Below, one piece after another: positions 35,401-47,366 of a stretch of 64,000 nt of DNA. The position numbers and the translations under genes are program-made. The stretch is from Stichopus chloronotus (taxonomy: Eukaryota > Echinodermata > Holothuroidea > Aspidochirotida > Stichopodidae): NCBI GenBank assembly GCA_021234535.1, contig CM037843.1:5970820-6034819 (forward strand), read 5' to 3'. Under the pieces are notes generated by a model. That model was not told the origin of the DNA, ran no database searches, and worked only from the letters and a program-made list of their open reading frames with translations. Position 1 is the stretch's first letter; the number at the start of each line of letters is the position of its first letter.

Positions 35401-38400
35401 CCGTGCTAATTCTCAGTAAATCCTGTGCAAACAGTGCTTCAGTATGACTATCAGCAAATGCAGATATTCATCAGACCTCAAAGGGCACCTTCATGGAACC
35501 AAATAAAACACACATGACTTACTGTACTTGATGAGAAGGAGTAAAAATGTACTAGGAAATATTGCCTTTGTTTCACAGAAAAAGAGACGTAAAACCAATA
35601 AGTATGGAACAAAATGGTATGATTATTCAAAATGAGGCAGTAAGGCAGCAAGGCAGCATTCTTTTCAAGAAATAAGTTTCTCAAGGATAGAAATCATGTT
35701 GTACATGATGTTTTATGGAGATGAAGCTATTACTGACCTTTATTGGAGAGACTGAAAGGTTTAACAATGGACTAAATTTGTTCCATTTATCATACAATTC
35801 GACGCTCTACTCGACATTCTATTGAACATGCGATTCAGGAAAAACGAACTGTAAAAGTACTTAACAGAAAGAAAGAAAGAAAGATCGTCACCTCTGTTCT
35901 TTGCCGTGGAGGAATCTATGGCCAACGCTTCAAACACCTCAAAGTCAGACTTCTGCACTTTCACCACATTGTTGGTAACTCCCATTTTATTACTTCTCGT
36001 TTGCTGCCGAGGGACAGAGAATCCATTTTAATCAAGAAATGCGATGACTGGATTTCAGAGGTAGATGACAGCTTCATTTAAAGGGGCACCCTCGAGTTGT
36101 TTCAGGAAATTCAGTTAATTTTTCCCAAAACTGTCAAGTCTCCTGCACATTCTACTGACAAATGGTCCAACTGATGGGATCCCCATGTGCCACATCAAAA
36201 TGATTTTTAGTCAGTGAGTAATTAACTACTTTCAATTTCATTTTTGGAATATGTGACCAGCCACTTTTCACATCAGTTATAATTCATATGCACACACCCA
36301 GTACATGCCACAGTAAAAATTCAAACAATTTGAGTGTTTTCATATCACATTGCGGTGAAACTTAACCAATAAAGCTAATAATACCATATTAAGCACTGTC
36401 ATGTGATTGCATGGTTCAAATTCCTCACAATCTTCTCAATATCAACACAGTGTGATGCTTTAATGCTTACCAACTGCCATCAATGAACAAACTACCCCTT
36501 AACTTCACTCTTTGTTTAATAACCAGACAAGATTGACGGAATCCAGAATGAAATTTAGTAGCTTTTTTTATCAGACAATCATCCAAATAATAAATGCCGT
36601 ATCTAAACTCTGAATGGTCGTCCCATGAGAATCTGACTAACGTTTCCTAAAAGTGGTTGGATAGGCTCCAGATGACACATATCTATAAAGGGGAATACAG
36701 CAGCAGTTAAGTTTTAAATTTGATCAGAGTAACATTCTATCCAAAGGACTGCCACAACATCTTGAAGTACTTTGAATTATGCCAAAGATACCAGTGATTG
36801 GATCTGATTTGGTTGTTTTCAAGTGAGGAACTATGTTTCCCATAATTCATCTGCTGTCTATTTTGTATCTAGCACCCTCAGAAATCTTTGAACACCGCCC
36901 TCTTTACCTTCACATCTGGACAAGAATCTCTACATTCTGCCATTCCAAGCATCCCTTAAAAACAAATCAGACACCTTGAATGGCAGAATGTTAGGGCATG
37001 TCTGGATGTGAACAGTTTCTAGAAGGCAGTGTTAAACGGTTTCCAGAGTGAGGGTTAGAGCATTTAACATCAGGTTACATGAAATACATGAAAACAGGCT
37101 TGGGAATTTTGTAAGCATTAAGCAAAGAAAGCTAAATCAAGACAGAGAAGTTATGTCTCAACCAGGAATATATGTTGCAATGGATGTATAGTATTTTATT
37201 TTAATACAGCTCAACGTAGTTGAACCATCACATGGCAGCTTTAAAATAGAAAGTGCAACACCATACCAAAAGATATTTATATACACACATAAATTTTCAT
37301 GCCATAAAATCAAGGATGAAATGGGCTATAGATTTGAACCCATGATACATACAGATGGGAAGCACCACTATCAATATAAAAATTTACACAGCATTTCATT
37401 CAGGACAACCTCCACTGTGCTGAAAACGAATAGCGCTTCTCCTGGCTTCCTCATTTGTAATTGTGTGAAGTCTATTCATAAGACTTATGAATATTCATAA
37501 TTCTCAAAGCTTAATCCTTGACCTGTGGTACTGCAGTGCCAGATTTTGAAATGGAAGTGCGCAAGTGCCTGTGTGCACATGTTTGTGTTAATCACTGTGG
37601 TTTACAGCAGTAGAAGTGATGCCATACTAGCAGTGCCTGTGCTAGCCTTTGCAATTTGGATGCTAAACTGTGATCAATGGAACAATAATAATTACACAAA
37701 ACAGTCCAAGATTTAATAAAAGCTGGGAACCATGTCTCTACCAACAATTATTCGACAAACATGAAATAATTTTTGACATACTTTGGTTACTTTCACACAT
37801 CTTTCATTTGTGTCATTGCAACACTACAGTGCGTCACAGTCATGGGACTTTTCACTTTTCGAAAATTGGTGAAGCCCTTTCAGAACACAGAACAGAAGTG
37901 ACAGATTTACCTTAAATTTTAACCTTTTGGGTGATAAAATGGTTAAACAGATGGCACATTAACCTAAAATGCACAGCTCTAACGGTCACCACTATCATTC
38001 ACCCTAAACCAGTTCAAACCTTAAATTACTTCCACCCAGAACAACCTAAGGTTACCATTGTTTCCTGTTTTCACCTACATGTGGTAATAGAGATCCTCAA
38101 TCTCATTGGCTGACGATAGATGCTAGCATATTTTACAAGTCTATATTGTGTTATGTTACTTTGCAACTTTATATCCAGCTCTATGTGACCGTTTTATTCC
38201 ACTGACACTGTTTCTGAGGACAGAGCAGGGATACAATACTGTCCTATAGCTACCGTGACACCTCGTCCCGTCCGAGCATACGTAATGCAATGTCCTAATG
38301 AACTGGATCATTGGCAGTAAAAATAGCGTGCTATGCTGCAATGCTTCAATCACAGTGAGGCACTGTTTTGAATTCATCATCACACCAATTTTAGAACACT

Positions 38401-41400
38401 TTAACTGTTATTGGAGCAACACAACCAGTGCAGTGTTGCTCAAAACGTAATTAACTCACTCACAATGTGTTTACATAACATGTGAAATGGAAAGCTCAGG
38501 CAAAGACTGTACCGCAAATGTCTTAGGTCGTATAAGAGCAAATGGTCTGTTCTGCCCACGGGATAGTTCTTGGGGAGTGTTTACCCCAACAAATTTCTGG
38601 ATACATTGTCCTTTGTGATGAAAAATGCCCTTCATACACATGATAAGATATTTTCAAAGTGTCCTCATAGACATTTACCACCAAACTGTAAGAGGGTTGC
38701 ACCAGTCCTGCAACCAAGGCAGTTTAGTTACTTAATTTTCTCACTTTATTGGGTCATACAGAACAGATCTTAAACATCACTTTATTTTCACTGCGATGTA
38801 ATTTTTGACACTAAGCTCATGTCTCTCTAGAAAAGCATCTCAGAGCAACTTTGCAAGATCATGAGAGGTTGTCCAGACAAGGGATCACTGTCTAATAGGG
38901 CTGTGATTTTGCGAATAATGTACTAAACGTTTAATCGCATCATTTTGTGATTAATCGGCGATTAATCACATATGTGGACTACCCAAGCACGCACAACTTG
39001 CCGCCTTCCATTGAGGTCGTGAAGTGGTGAATTCACCGCACCGTTTTTTTTCTGCATAGCAGATAGTGTACGTACTAATACTGTATATGTGCTTCTCTGT
39101 ACTGCAGAAGAAAAATAACGCTGTGATTGCACCAGAATCCGTAGCATTGCGCAATCGTTCGCTCACTTCGCAGCTGATAACGTTAACGTTTTATTTTTAT
39201 TTAAGTAACAAAAGATTCAATTATGAAGAGTTATTCCATATAAATTTGCTTCAAATGAAGGTTTATACAGATATAGTTTGTGCTCTTAGTTGCATCAGTA
39301 GCTAAATGAAGTTTATTAAGGTTTGGTGTTTCAAGCAGCGATCGTTCACGAAGTATTGGCTAGCCTAGGCGTACTGTAAACTTTACTGTATTGTCAATTT
39401 TTGTATAGGCTATCATATGCGTAAAGATTAGCCTAATGTTACACAACTTAACAATGGCGATCATGCATCGTTACCACTTACGAGCATTTACAGAGGCATT
39501 GGCATAGAACCATAAGTTTCGTAGAGCACTTACCTAAGCAAAGGCGGATATTTTTAAATATCATTGTTAGGCTACAGTACCTCACTGAATTAACTAGGGC
39601 ATAGCTTGTTTTTTATTTAGCCAATTCATTTTTTTAATGAATTTAGATGAAAAGCATAAGAAGCGATTAATCGCATGTGACCTTTTACTAAACATTTAGT
39701 TGGCTGGCGATTAATCGGCGGTTAATCGCTAATCGCTCATAGCCCTACTGTCTAGTGCAGAAATAACAAATGCTGACAAATGCAACAAATGCTGATGCAG
39801 GCAAGATCAAATTCCTTGACTTGCAGTTGTCTCCATAAATGGTTTTTCAGCAAATTTACTGCTACTTTACTACATATTCCCCACAACTCACTGGTGTGGG
39901 TAGTCACGAGTGACTATACTTACCCCTTGCCACACTACTGCATCAGTTTGACCTATGCTCTACTAACCTCGAAGTCAATTGTGACACTGCGCCCTCTAAA
40001 GCCTAGCTCGCCCTCGTTTCTTCATTTTTATAAATACTCCCACCTGCTTTTGTGTTTTCAACACCTGTTTAGTGCACAGCCTGACAGAGCTTAGGGGCAG
40101 TGTTCAAAGGTTACCAGTAAATTTAACACAGTTGATGGGAGTGAAGTTGTTGTGTTGAGATAGGGTGTGGGGAGTTAAATAAATTAGGGAGCATAAATTA
40201 ACATTACTAGATATTGCCATCGCCATCTTTTTTATGCTGGTTCAAAGCGATTACACTCTAGGGTTATATAATTCTTACCTGTTTGGTACTGTGTTGAAAG
40301 TTCCCATCAACATGAAACTTGTACTCATATTCACCTTCAGGCAGATCAACAATGGCAGTAAAGTTACCATGACTGTCAAAAGCAAGGTAAAAGGGTCAAG
40401 GTTCATAAACATGTATGTCAACAAATTTTAACTGAAGAACAAACAAAAAAGTGATTTATGCCAAAAGTAATTTAGATGGAGAACCTGTGACACCCCACCT
40501 AGGGGTAAAATACATGCAACTGATACCAAATCTGCAGTAGTTACAGTGAAAACTGACCAACACCCAATTCGGCAAAAAACGCAGCACAACTGATGCCAAC
40601 TGTAGCTACACAGAAAACCAAATAACAGCCACCTGCGCACAATACTATGCAGGTACTGCACCATGTGGAAGATGCTAAAAAAGCCAAACTGTAATCCATC
40701 CGTCATAATGACGGTTTATTGTCACAGGAGGAGAGAGTTCATCAATGGAGACGTTAACAGTTAAGCCACAAGACAGTATATGAAGGCAGCTATTCTCTAG
40801 GAGTAGGGTGTGGGTGGTGTGGTATGGTGTTGGAGACTTCAGTAATTTCACATTTTTTCCCATGGTATCATTCCACCTTGTAAATACCTGACTTCTTTCA
40901 GTTTAACAATGTCTCAACTCAGAACAAAGATCATGTGAAGTGATTAAAAGATGATACTCATCATAGTAGTACACAAACATCTGCACACGATGAGATACGA
41001 TCATAAGACCCAATTCGAATGTGAGACAGTACCATCAAACACATGAGATTCTAGATCAGTAAGATAGTTTTCCTCTTTTTCTTTATACTTTGTAAAGTAT
41101 TAGGATAGGTTTACATGGTGTATCAGTCCACAAAGAACAGGTAAGACCTGTAGGTGGGGTGATGTACAGCTACTACAAGAATGCGAGAATGATTTTTGAG
41201 CGTATGTCTGAGCTTGTCTGACATTGCATCATTTGTAAGCAGTGTGAATTTCAGCAATTAAAGGGACTAAGCATGCAGCGAGTCTACAGAGTTCTGATTT
41301 TGATGCCTCAACAAGATGTTTTCAGAGAAGTTGATGGGGCTGAGGCAGCTATGAAGGTAAAGCCCGATGAACACTGTTGAAAATTAATTCTTGATGAGAA

Positions 41401-41716
41401 ATGTTGTAATCACAACTGGAGAAACCTTCTTTTGCCATAAGGAATGGTCTGTTGGGTCATGGGGAGGGTGATGCAGTTTCAGGAGGCCACATGAGATGCA
41501 AAACAGATGGAAATGTCACCTTTTATTCATTGGTATCCTCTGCCAATTGTTAAAAGAACCACACAAGAAGATCTCTTTTCCGGATCCATCCCACTTGAAG
41601 ACAACTGGCAGTGATTGGTTATTGGTGGAAGTGTTTGCCTCATTCACGGTTGAGGAACGTGGTCTTCCTCCTCTACGAAGGTCCTCTTCCACGCCCGATT
41701 CTGCTTTCATTAATCT
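29336..41716 (-). CDS. PRKAB: AMP-activated protein kinase beta subunit, six exons, 5' exon(s) missing
   Basis: This is the scaffold and glycogen-sensing subunit of the heterotrimeric energy sensor AMPK. The exons, in transcript order, are 41716-41520, 40372-40279, 36003-35892, 34756-34632, 32644-32576 and 29413-29336. All have consensus splice sites and together give 224 residues plus TGA; human beta-1 has 270. Visible residues 38-112 form the CBM48 glycogen-binding domain, with SFNNW, LPEGEYEYKF and TNNVV. The remainder is the alpha/gamma-binding C-terminal domain, with SPPG, PPFLPPHLLQVILNKD, LPEPNHVMLNHLYALSIK and LLYKPI at the end. The serine matching human Ser108 is present. Human Trp133 is replaced by Phe. 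The N-terminal ~45 residues, including the usual MG myristoylation start, were not found. Vertebrates have two paralogs; one invertebrate gene is expected, so beta-1 versus beta-2 is not assigned. Confidence 0.96.
30661..31815 (-). mobile_element. Helentron/HINE-like copy with DR1 core, in AMPK-beta intron
   Basis: It begins at the reverse complement of the family's terminal hairpin (aagccaaaaggcatt). It has about six tandem units of 126-148 bp. Perfect TGACCTTTGACCT motifs are at 31020, 31553 and 31698, and decayed ones near 31158 and 31416. A DR4 arrangement, tgacctcagatgacct, starts at 31688. It fades at a short CA-rich stretch without the second hairpin, so it is truncated. It lies in the last AMPK-beta intron. 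Confidence 0.6.
32576..32644 (-). CDS. PRKAB: AMPK-beta exon (YEPALLPEPNHVMLNHLYALSIK)
   Basis: This exon of exactly 23 codons, phase 0 at both ends, differs from human only in its first two residues. The acceptor is a run of ten T followed by cccag, and the donor is AAG|gtgagt. Immediately upstream in transcript direction, from 32661, lies the end of a repeat element, so the branch-point region of this intron falls inside that element. Confidence 0.95.
32661..34024 (-). mobile_element. Helentron/HINE-like copy abutting an AMPK-beta splice acceptor
   Basis: One end is aaagtcaaaggactt followed by ttgtgattccttg, the family terminus with a 5-bp stem AAGTC/GACTT. The other end is a perfect hairpin of gattccttgcc with ggcaaggaatc (33990-34000 with 34008-34018), then caaaaag. 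The core holds five units, with perfect DR1 motifs at 33271, 33419, 33564, 33711 and 33853 (spacings 148, 145, 147, 142). DR4 overlaps start at 33261, 33554 and 33843. It lies in the AMPK-beta intron between exons 34756-34632 and 32644-32576, with its terminus 16 bp from the latter. Confidence 0.65.
34632..34756 (-). CDS. PRKAB: AMPK-beta exon: start of C-terminal alpha/gamma-binding domain
   Basis: This 125-bp exon has acceptor tttcctacag and donor CAG|gtgcgt. It encodes SPPGEYGQTVPTKDTMERSG and then GPPFLPPHLLQVILNKDIGPQ. The SPPG and PPFLPPHLLQVILNKD blocks are diagnostic for the AMPK-beta C-terminal domain. It is 41 codons plus two bases that complete the preceding split Gly. Confidence 0.94.
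34757..35891 (-). other. AMPK-beta intron, no recognised element
   Basis: A short GAAA run lies at about 35866-35884. Nothing else was recognised. Confidence 0.5.
35892..36003 (-). CDS. PRKAB: AMPK-beta exon: end of CBM48 and linker
   Basis: This 112-bp exon has acceptor ctcggcag and donor CAGAG|gtgacg. It encodes QTRSNKMGVTNNVV, then KVQKSDFEVFEALAIDSS and TAKNR, plus one base of a split Gly. The QKSDFEVFEAL block is strongly conserved in animal AMPK-beta. The first Asn of TNN corresponds to human Asn150. The ATG at 35985 is internal, since the frame runs through it from the acceptor. Confidence 0.93.
36082..36498. mobile_element. TTAA-flanked MITE, diverged copy, 417 bp
   Basis: It is bounded by TTAA at 36078-36081 and 36499-36502. 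The interior aligns with 53671-54036, sharing tgacaaatggtc, gtgagtaattaac and gtgacca followed by cacttttca. It lies in the AMPK-beta intron just upstream of exon 36003-35892. The right end is decayed. Confidence 0.6.
36503..38887 (-). other. AMPK-beta intron, no recognised element
   Basis: No repeat structure or coding block was recognised. Short frames on both strands are unremarkable. Confidence 0.5.
38896..39747. mobile_element. hAT-like nonautonomous transposon, 852 bp
   Basis: The ends are tagggctgtgatttt and its near complement aatcgctcatagccct followed by a. The flanking 8-bp duplications are ctgtctaa (38888-38895) and ctgtctag (39748-39755), agreeing at 7 of 8. Both subterminal regions carry repeated cgattaatcg words. 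There is no transposase frame. It lies in the AMPK-beta intron between exons 40372-40279 and 36003-35892. Confidence 0.8.
40279..40372 (-). CDS. PRKAB: AMPK-beta exon: second part of glycogen-binding domain
   Basis: This 94-bp exon has acceptor ttttgacag and donor CAG|gtaaga. Its first base completes the split serine equal to human Ser108, followed by HGNFTAIVDLPEGEYEYKF and HVDGNFQHSTKQ. The lysine of YKF matches human Lys126. The VDGNF segment matches human VDGQW, so the aromatic at the Trp133 position is Phe here. Confidence 0.93.
40373..41519 (-). other. AMPK-beta intron, no recognised element
   Basis: Nothing recognised on either strand. Confidence 0.5.
41520..41716 (-). CDS. PRKAB: AMPK-beta exon: start of glycogen-binding domain
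   Basis: The acceptor is gttttgcag (cag at 41719-41717) and the donor is AAAAG|gtgaca. The exon holds 65 codons plus two bases, beginning RLMKAESGVEEDLRRGG. The reading frame is fixed by VVFKWDGSGKEIFLCGSFNNW, the first half of the CBM48 domain. The Trp of SFNNW equals human Trp100, a glycogen-contacting residue. The part before VVFKW is low-complexity and family-variable. The ORF runs a little upstream of the AG but only from a TTG codon, so the splice acceptor is the better boundary. Confidence 0.92.
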
Positions 41717-41853
41717 CTGCAAAACACCCAGAGGAAATGATAGGTGTCGTCAATTCTCAGGGTTACATAACGCCAGAACACTAAAGTTCATCGAAACCAG
41801 CACCAATGATCAATTCGAAGGATGACAGATTTAGAATTTCAGATAGACATTGA

Positions 41854-41854
<1 letters not shown>

Positions 41855-41938
<84 letters not shown>

Positions 41939-41939
41939 G
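41855..41939. repeat. Microsatellite (GACA)n, about 21 units
   Basis: An uninterrupted tetranucleotide run immediately upstream, in transcript direction, of the first visible AMPK-beta exon. Confidence 0.98.
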
Positions 41940-44900
41940 GAATTAAATGATTCCAAAGACAGTTCTGGTCATATTAGCAAAACACCTCCATTCTTCTGTT
42001 AAACGTAGAGGGAGAAGATGAGAACTACTAAAGACAACATAAAACAAGCAACATAAATAACATGACGACTATAGGCCAATTACATATACCTCATTCTAAT
42101 CAACTTTAATGCTTGATATCTGGATCTCTGCACATATATATGAATGCATCAAAACAGTACACACTACTTCTCTACTTCAGACAGCTTTATCTCTATGAGA
42201 CCACAGTATGTGCTCTATTGAATACATAACGTGCTCTCTTGATAAATAATCTACAGAGCTCAAATATATTCAATGACAATGTCAAACATATGGAATGAGG
42301 GAATCATTGAGGCCGCACTCTCGACCCAATTGCACAACCAAATAATTAATCAAATGACATACTGTGCACCACACATTTAAAAGCATATTACAGATTGCTG
42401 TACCTCAGATAACACTCCCTGACAAGATGCATCACTGTTTAGGAAAATAAGACCTCAGGCTGGAATTTAGAGTGAACATGTTGAAGCATCCACAGAAACA
42501 AAGTATTTTAAAACCGTTGGTTCAATTTCTGTAATGGTTGGCTGAATACTCCTCTGCCATGATGGTTGATGAATCATGGTACAGCATGATACGGTACCAC
42601 CATGAGGAGCACCCTATGTAGCCCTAGCCCGATTTCATAATTCACAAGTGGCGGGCAATACTGACCAGTCTCCACAAAAACGATCACACATTTGGAGACA
42701 CTGCCCACAAGTTGATGGGCGACCTCTGACGTAGAAGTAGACTGAAGGTAGCCTCTGTTATGGATAGTGTCAAAAAGGGTAACAGTCAGTCCTGACAAGG
42801 TGGCAGAGAGTGCGGCAGTTGAGTGGCGGTTGGTAAGTGAGAAACAAACTGCAGTACTTCTATGCATGTCTCAACAAGTTCATGCCAATTCGCCAGAGTG
42901 TGTGCTTTGCATGTGACCATTAAGTTGATGACATACATGTAGCTCAGTGCACCACTACAAGCTTTGTGTTATCACTTTCTTCCAGTTTCTAGAAATCACA
43001 AAACCAGTCTGCTTTGGATTCAAGAGTGAGGACCAATGTACCACTCTCTGTGGTGCAAAGGTGATTGGCAACCTTCGATACCATCCAACATCCTCATCCC
43101 TAATTTTGAAAAGTGCTTCTTTCTCAGAAGCCCACTTCAAGTGCCCATGCATGTTATTGTAGAGCTCTACTTTTCTGGAATGGAATCGTACATTTTTCAA
43201 ACCTTATTGGAAACTTTTACTTGGAGTTTTCACATAGGATTTGGATCTAGGATTTCACCTGGACCATGTTACTGATGTGGGCTACCATATATTACTTTCT
43301 ATTGGTATTGTGCAGTCATTACACTCACACACTGCAATCTGACAATGCAAAACAGTGTAATACTACCCTGTATAACGAGTCTTCTGAAAAATTTAAAATA
43401 GTGCAGAAATTGTAACAATATCAGGTGCACACAGCCAATACTGCACACCATCATTAGCAAAAACTGTATCACACACATACAGATAGTATGCTGTATCTAG
43501 TTTCACAACCTAGCTATTGCATCCATACAGCTATTGCTGCAATACAGTAACTTGCAGTGTATCACAGCTACAGTACTGTGCATGTTTGCTTTATCTGGAT
43601 TTTTATAATACTATACACCACAATGCCCACAAATGCACTGCACTTTTATAGCCTTGAGGTCTCATTGTAAATACATACAGTACTGTGCAGACTAGTGAGT
43701 ACAAACGGTCCATTTCAATAATACCAAAACAAACATTGAACATTGCCTCTCCCGTCCATAAAAGTCTGCGCAACAGATCAAACACCTCCCCCCCACCTTT
43801 CAAGAGATGTCAGACTTGATCAAAGATATAAAATTAAATAACTATTACTCTATCAGAGTAAGTTCAAGATAAGACCACTAGCCCTACTACCAAAGCTGTC
43901 CTTTACTTGACCCTGTGAAATGTAAACAGTTTCCTGCTATTCACCCTCCTCAATATAGGCAAACAAGCTGCCCAGTTACACAAGGGAGCGATATCACACC
44001 AGCTACATAGTGCTGGCCAAGTTCAATTGACTCCACGTATGCAAGCATCACAAGTGTAATCAGGCATCTCTTTGTACGGTGCAAATACTAACAGTGAGGA
44101 ACACTGCAACTCAAGTGCACAGATACAGTGAAAATTGTGAACTAAAACTACAACGAAAATAAGAGCGACAATTTGGCGCAGCTGCACACACTTCATTAAA
44201 TTTGCTTCACTAATTTCCATCTTGGGTTTGCATAATTTTTATCGTTCCGTCGCAACTCTAGTTTGACATTTCAAACAACATTCTCCACCTCTGTGTTTTT
44301 AACCCCCATTCACGCTCAGGAATGATCGGGTCAGCAGCACTTCCGTCTTCTTTCCTGAGATTTCACAGGAAGCGATTTGTTGAATGAGGTGGTACACAAT
44401 GTATGCGATTCAGGAAACTTGCAAATGTTCAGTGTTATGACATGAGACCTTGAGCTGCGGCTACAATTTTGAGTTGAGTTTATTCATTCACGTATGTACA
44501 TATATACAAATGATTTAATTATATAGGTAATTTATTTCGTAATTATTAAGTACTATATACACATACATGAAAGGGACATCATAAGCACACTGATACAATA
44601 TTCAAATGTTCGTCTTTCCATGTAAACACCAGGACAGGAATTCCTCCTCTGCATGTTATGCCCTACGGCAGCCGACACACACATCAAGATGTACACATCT
44701 CAACTATAAGACAACTGAAGTTGTAGTCATTCCTTCTACACATAACTACAGTAGATGGCAATATACACAGCGATAAAGTGAATGGACAACAGACAGTTTA
44801 AAAAACAAGTTCATCACAAACAAGAACAAAGATATACAATTTACATAGCTGGTAGGCCAAACAGTTCTGCCAAAAACTCGTGGAAGCAGCCTTCGGCCAA

Positions 44901-47366
44901 GGATTAAACATTGTACAAAAAATGTTTACATAACACCAATGAGCTACCTTAGCACTGCAGAATCCATCACCAGTGCTCTTGGCACAGCAACAGGAGTACA
45001 GTCACAGTGTTGAGACTGTTAAGTGAGGAATGACATACTGTACACATACCTCTACTGGTTTTAAAGTAAACTGGAAGCAATGTCTTCATACAAACACAGT
45101 ACTGACAAGGGATTGCATACAGTCATGTCCACTTCCTCTTTAATTGTAAAATTAATGGGTTGAGTATGTTTAGCTGAATTCAGAATTCAGTAAACCGCAA
45201 TAATTTCAGAGATAACAGATGACAGCTTTTAATAGGCCTAAATGTCACGCTCCTAAATACCACTCATTCACTAAATCAACATGTAGGCAGTCCACAGAGT
45301 CGCAGATCTCATCCCTATCGTTTTGCTTACTCATTCTCTCTAGGTACGCTGCGCTGTATATCTCATCAGTGTTTCAGACTGCTGGATAGAAGTGCTGAAT
45401 ATTCAAGTTACTTGCTTGTCAAACGGCACAAATACCTGCATGCGAGTACATATGTGCCTAAATGTGCATGAGCGTCAGAGTATATTCCGCATAGTATCCG
45501 CATGCCCTGTTACTGAGGATCCTTTGAGTGTCCCGAAAAGTGCGATTTGGTTACATTTTCTTTGCCTATAACACATCTACTTCAAATTTCAACACATATG
45601 GTACAGTATCCCCTTTCTCCCCTTTCAAAACTTCACTCAGCAAGCAACTTCCCTTCAATGTGGCTTATAAATTATATGTACTATATACCACAAAGTACAG
45701 CATTTTCTCAACAAAACGTTAGAGATGTACAGTGTAAGTTTTCTCTATACTTTAGGCTATTGTTATTCAGTACATACAGTATATCAACTGTGTGAGTTGC
45801 ACCAAGCAAAAATGTTTTGTGTACCGTAGAGCAAACAGAAGCCCTAACTGTAGACATTTTGTTTGTCAGTGTTTGATATGGTACATCGCTCTGTCATTTG
45901 TCTCAATCACACAATGCAATATTGTTTAAGCTTTAACTTTATGAACTTACCAAAAATATGAAAAAATAACAGAAAACAGTTCACTGCAAGGTGAATGTGA
46001 GACTGATTCATCTGGTTGTTAAGCCTACGAAAAACATTGACAGAAATCAGTAATGCATGTCAAATAAAGATCATGGAATGCCTCCAGAACAATGAAAGCA
46101 TTGCCCAAGGACCCTTAACAAAACTTTTTTATTTTTGTCAGCTCACTAATAATGTCCTGCACATATTCCACATTTGTGTAATAGTATTTGCACCGTAGTA
46201 GTATGAAATAAATGTATGAAATAAATGTACATACAGCATGACAGGACAAAACCTCAACTATCTCAATTCCACAACAAAATTCTTGTAACAGAACATAATA
46301 CTGTACATAGATCTGTTTTTGTCCAGGCTTTAGAGTGTATGGCATAAGGACTGGACCATATGCTTGATTTTCTAACAAAAAGTGTGTGCACAGCATTCAA
46401 CATTCAAGAAAAACAGTTACAGTAGTATATCACTGAAGCAACATTGATTACAATTTTGCTGATTTATGATTTAATCCCATCCTGATGTAAGTCATTCCAA
46501 ACAATTGTGCCTGGAAGCAGAGACAGCAATACATTTTCCAAAGTGGAGACAAGTGCCCCCAGCTGGTCATCAAAACATAATCAAACTTAATCATTTTTAA
46601 TCGTTGATCCTCGTTAGCGTTCAAGGTCACCTACCGCTCAGCACATTCAGAGCAAACGGTCGTATCCAGGCTACTCATGCTATATAAAGTAACAGACCGT
46701 TAGAGACGACATCAATGTATCCCACACGACATAAGCTGATAGGAATGCAACATGGGACAAAATGAATAACATCTAAAGATTGATTATATAACAGATAGAG
46801 AGTTAGGCAACCACAGCCAAACATCAACATGATTACATTCAGTGAACAGCACTGAGCGCAATAATGTAGTTCAATGTGGCTTTCTGTAACCTGGACTACA
46901 GAACGGGCACTGCTGGTTCACATCCAGCATTGATATATGATACTGTAATCTTGAGAGCCTGCAGAGTGTCTGGGATTTTATCGATGTGAAGATAACCAAG
47001 TAAACTTTTTCCCATTATGAAAATTATATCCTCAGTAGTAACTAATTATCTACAAAATACTACTGTTCTTGTTGCCAGAATCATTAGAATGTGTCCACTT
47101 CAAAAACTGAGTCAGTTGGCCTTGATGGCCTTTATGAAAACTGAAAAATCTGATGATACAGTTGAAGGGGGAAGAGGGGAATTTCACTTGCCACTGCATG
47201 AAACTAATCTTGATTGATAATAAAGTTTTCTGACCCAACCCAGATGATCACAGGGATTTTAAGTACATCATTGAGAGCTTTCAGAATTTAACCCTGGAAT
47301 AAGGTGACAATTCAAGTCCCTTGAACTGCCTCAGCATGCTGTAGCAATCTGATTGAGAATAATTAA
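41940..47366. other. Upstream AMPK-beta intron or 5' flank, exon not recognised
   Basis: The missing AMPK-beta N-terminal exon was sought here without success. A mild CpG enrichment at 44240-44400 could be a promoter. Minus frames at 42574-42867 and 42955-43200 match nothing I know. tactgta/tacagta words are frequent. Confidence 0.4.

Noticed and set aside
41516..41722. Start of AMPK-beta at 41722
   Set aside because: The codon there is TTG inside the splice acceptor. The exon begins at 41716 and the true start is upstream.
44023..44220. Minus frame starting MEISEANLMKCVQLRQIVAL as the missing AMPK-beta first exon
   Set aside because: It has no Met-Gly myristoylation start, no AMPK-beta resemblance and no phase-0 donor.
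46980..47016. Minus-strand MGKSLLGYL start as an AMPK-beta first exon
   Set aside because: The Met-Gly start is suggestive, but the following sequence does not resemble the family and no suitable donor was found.
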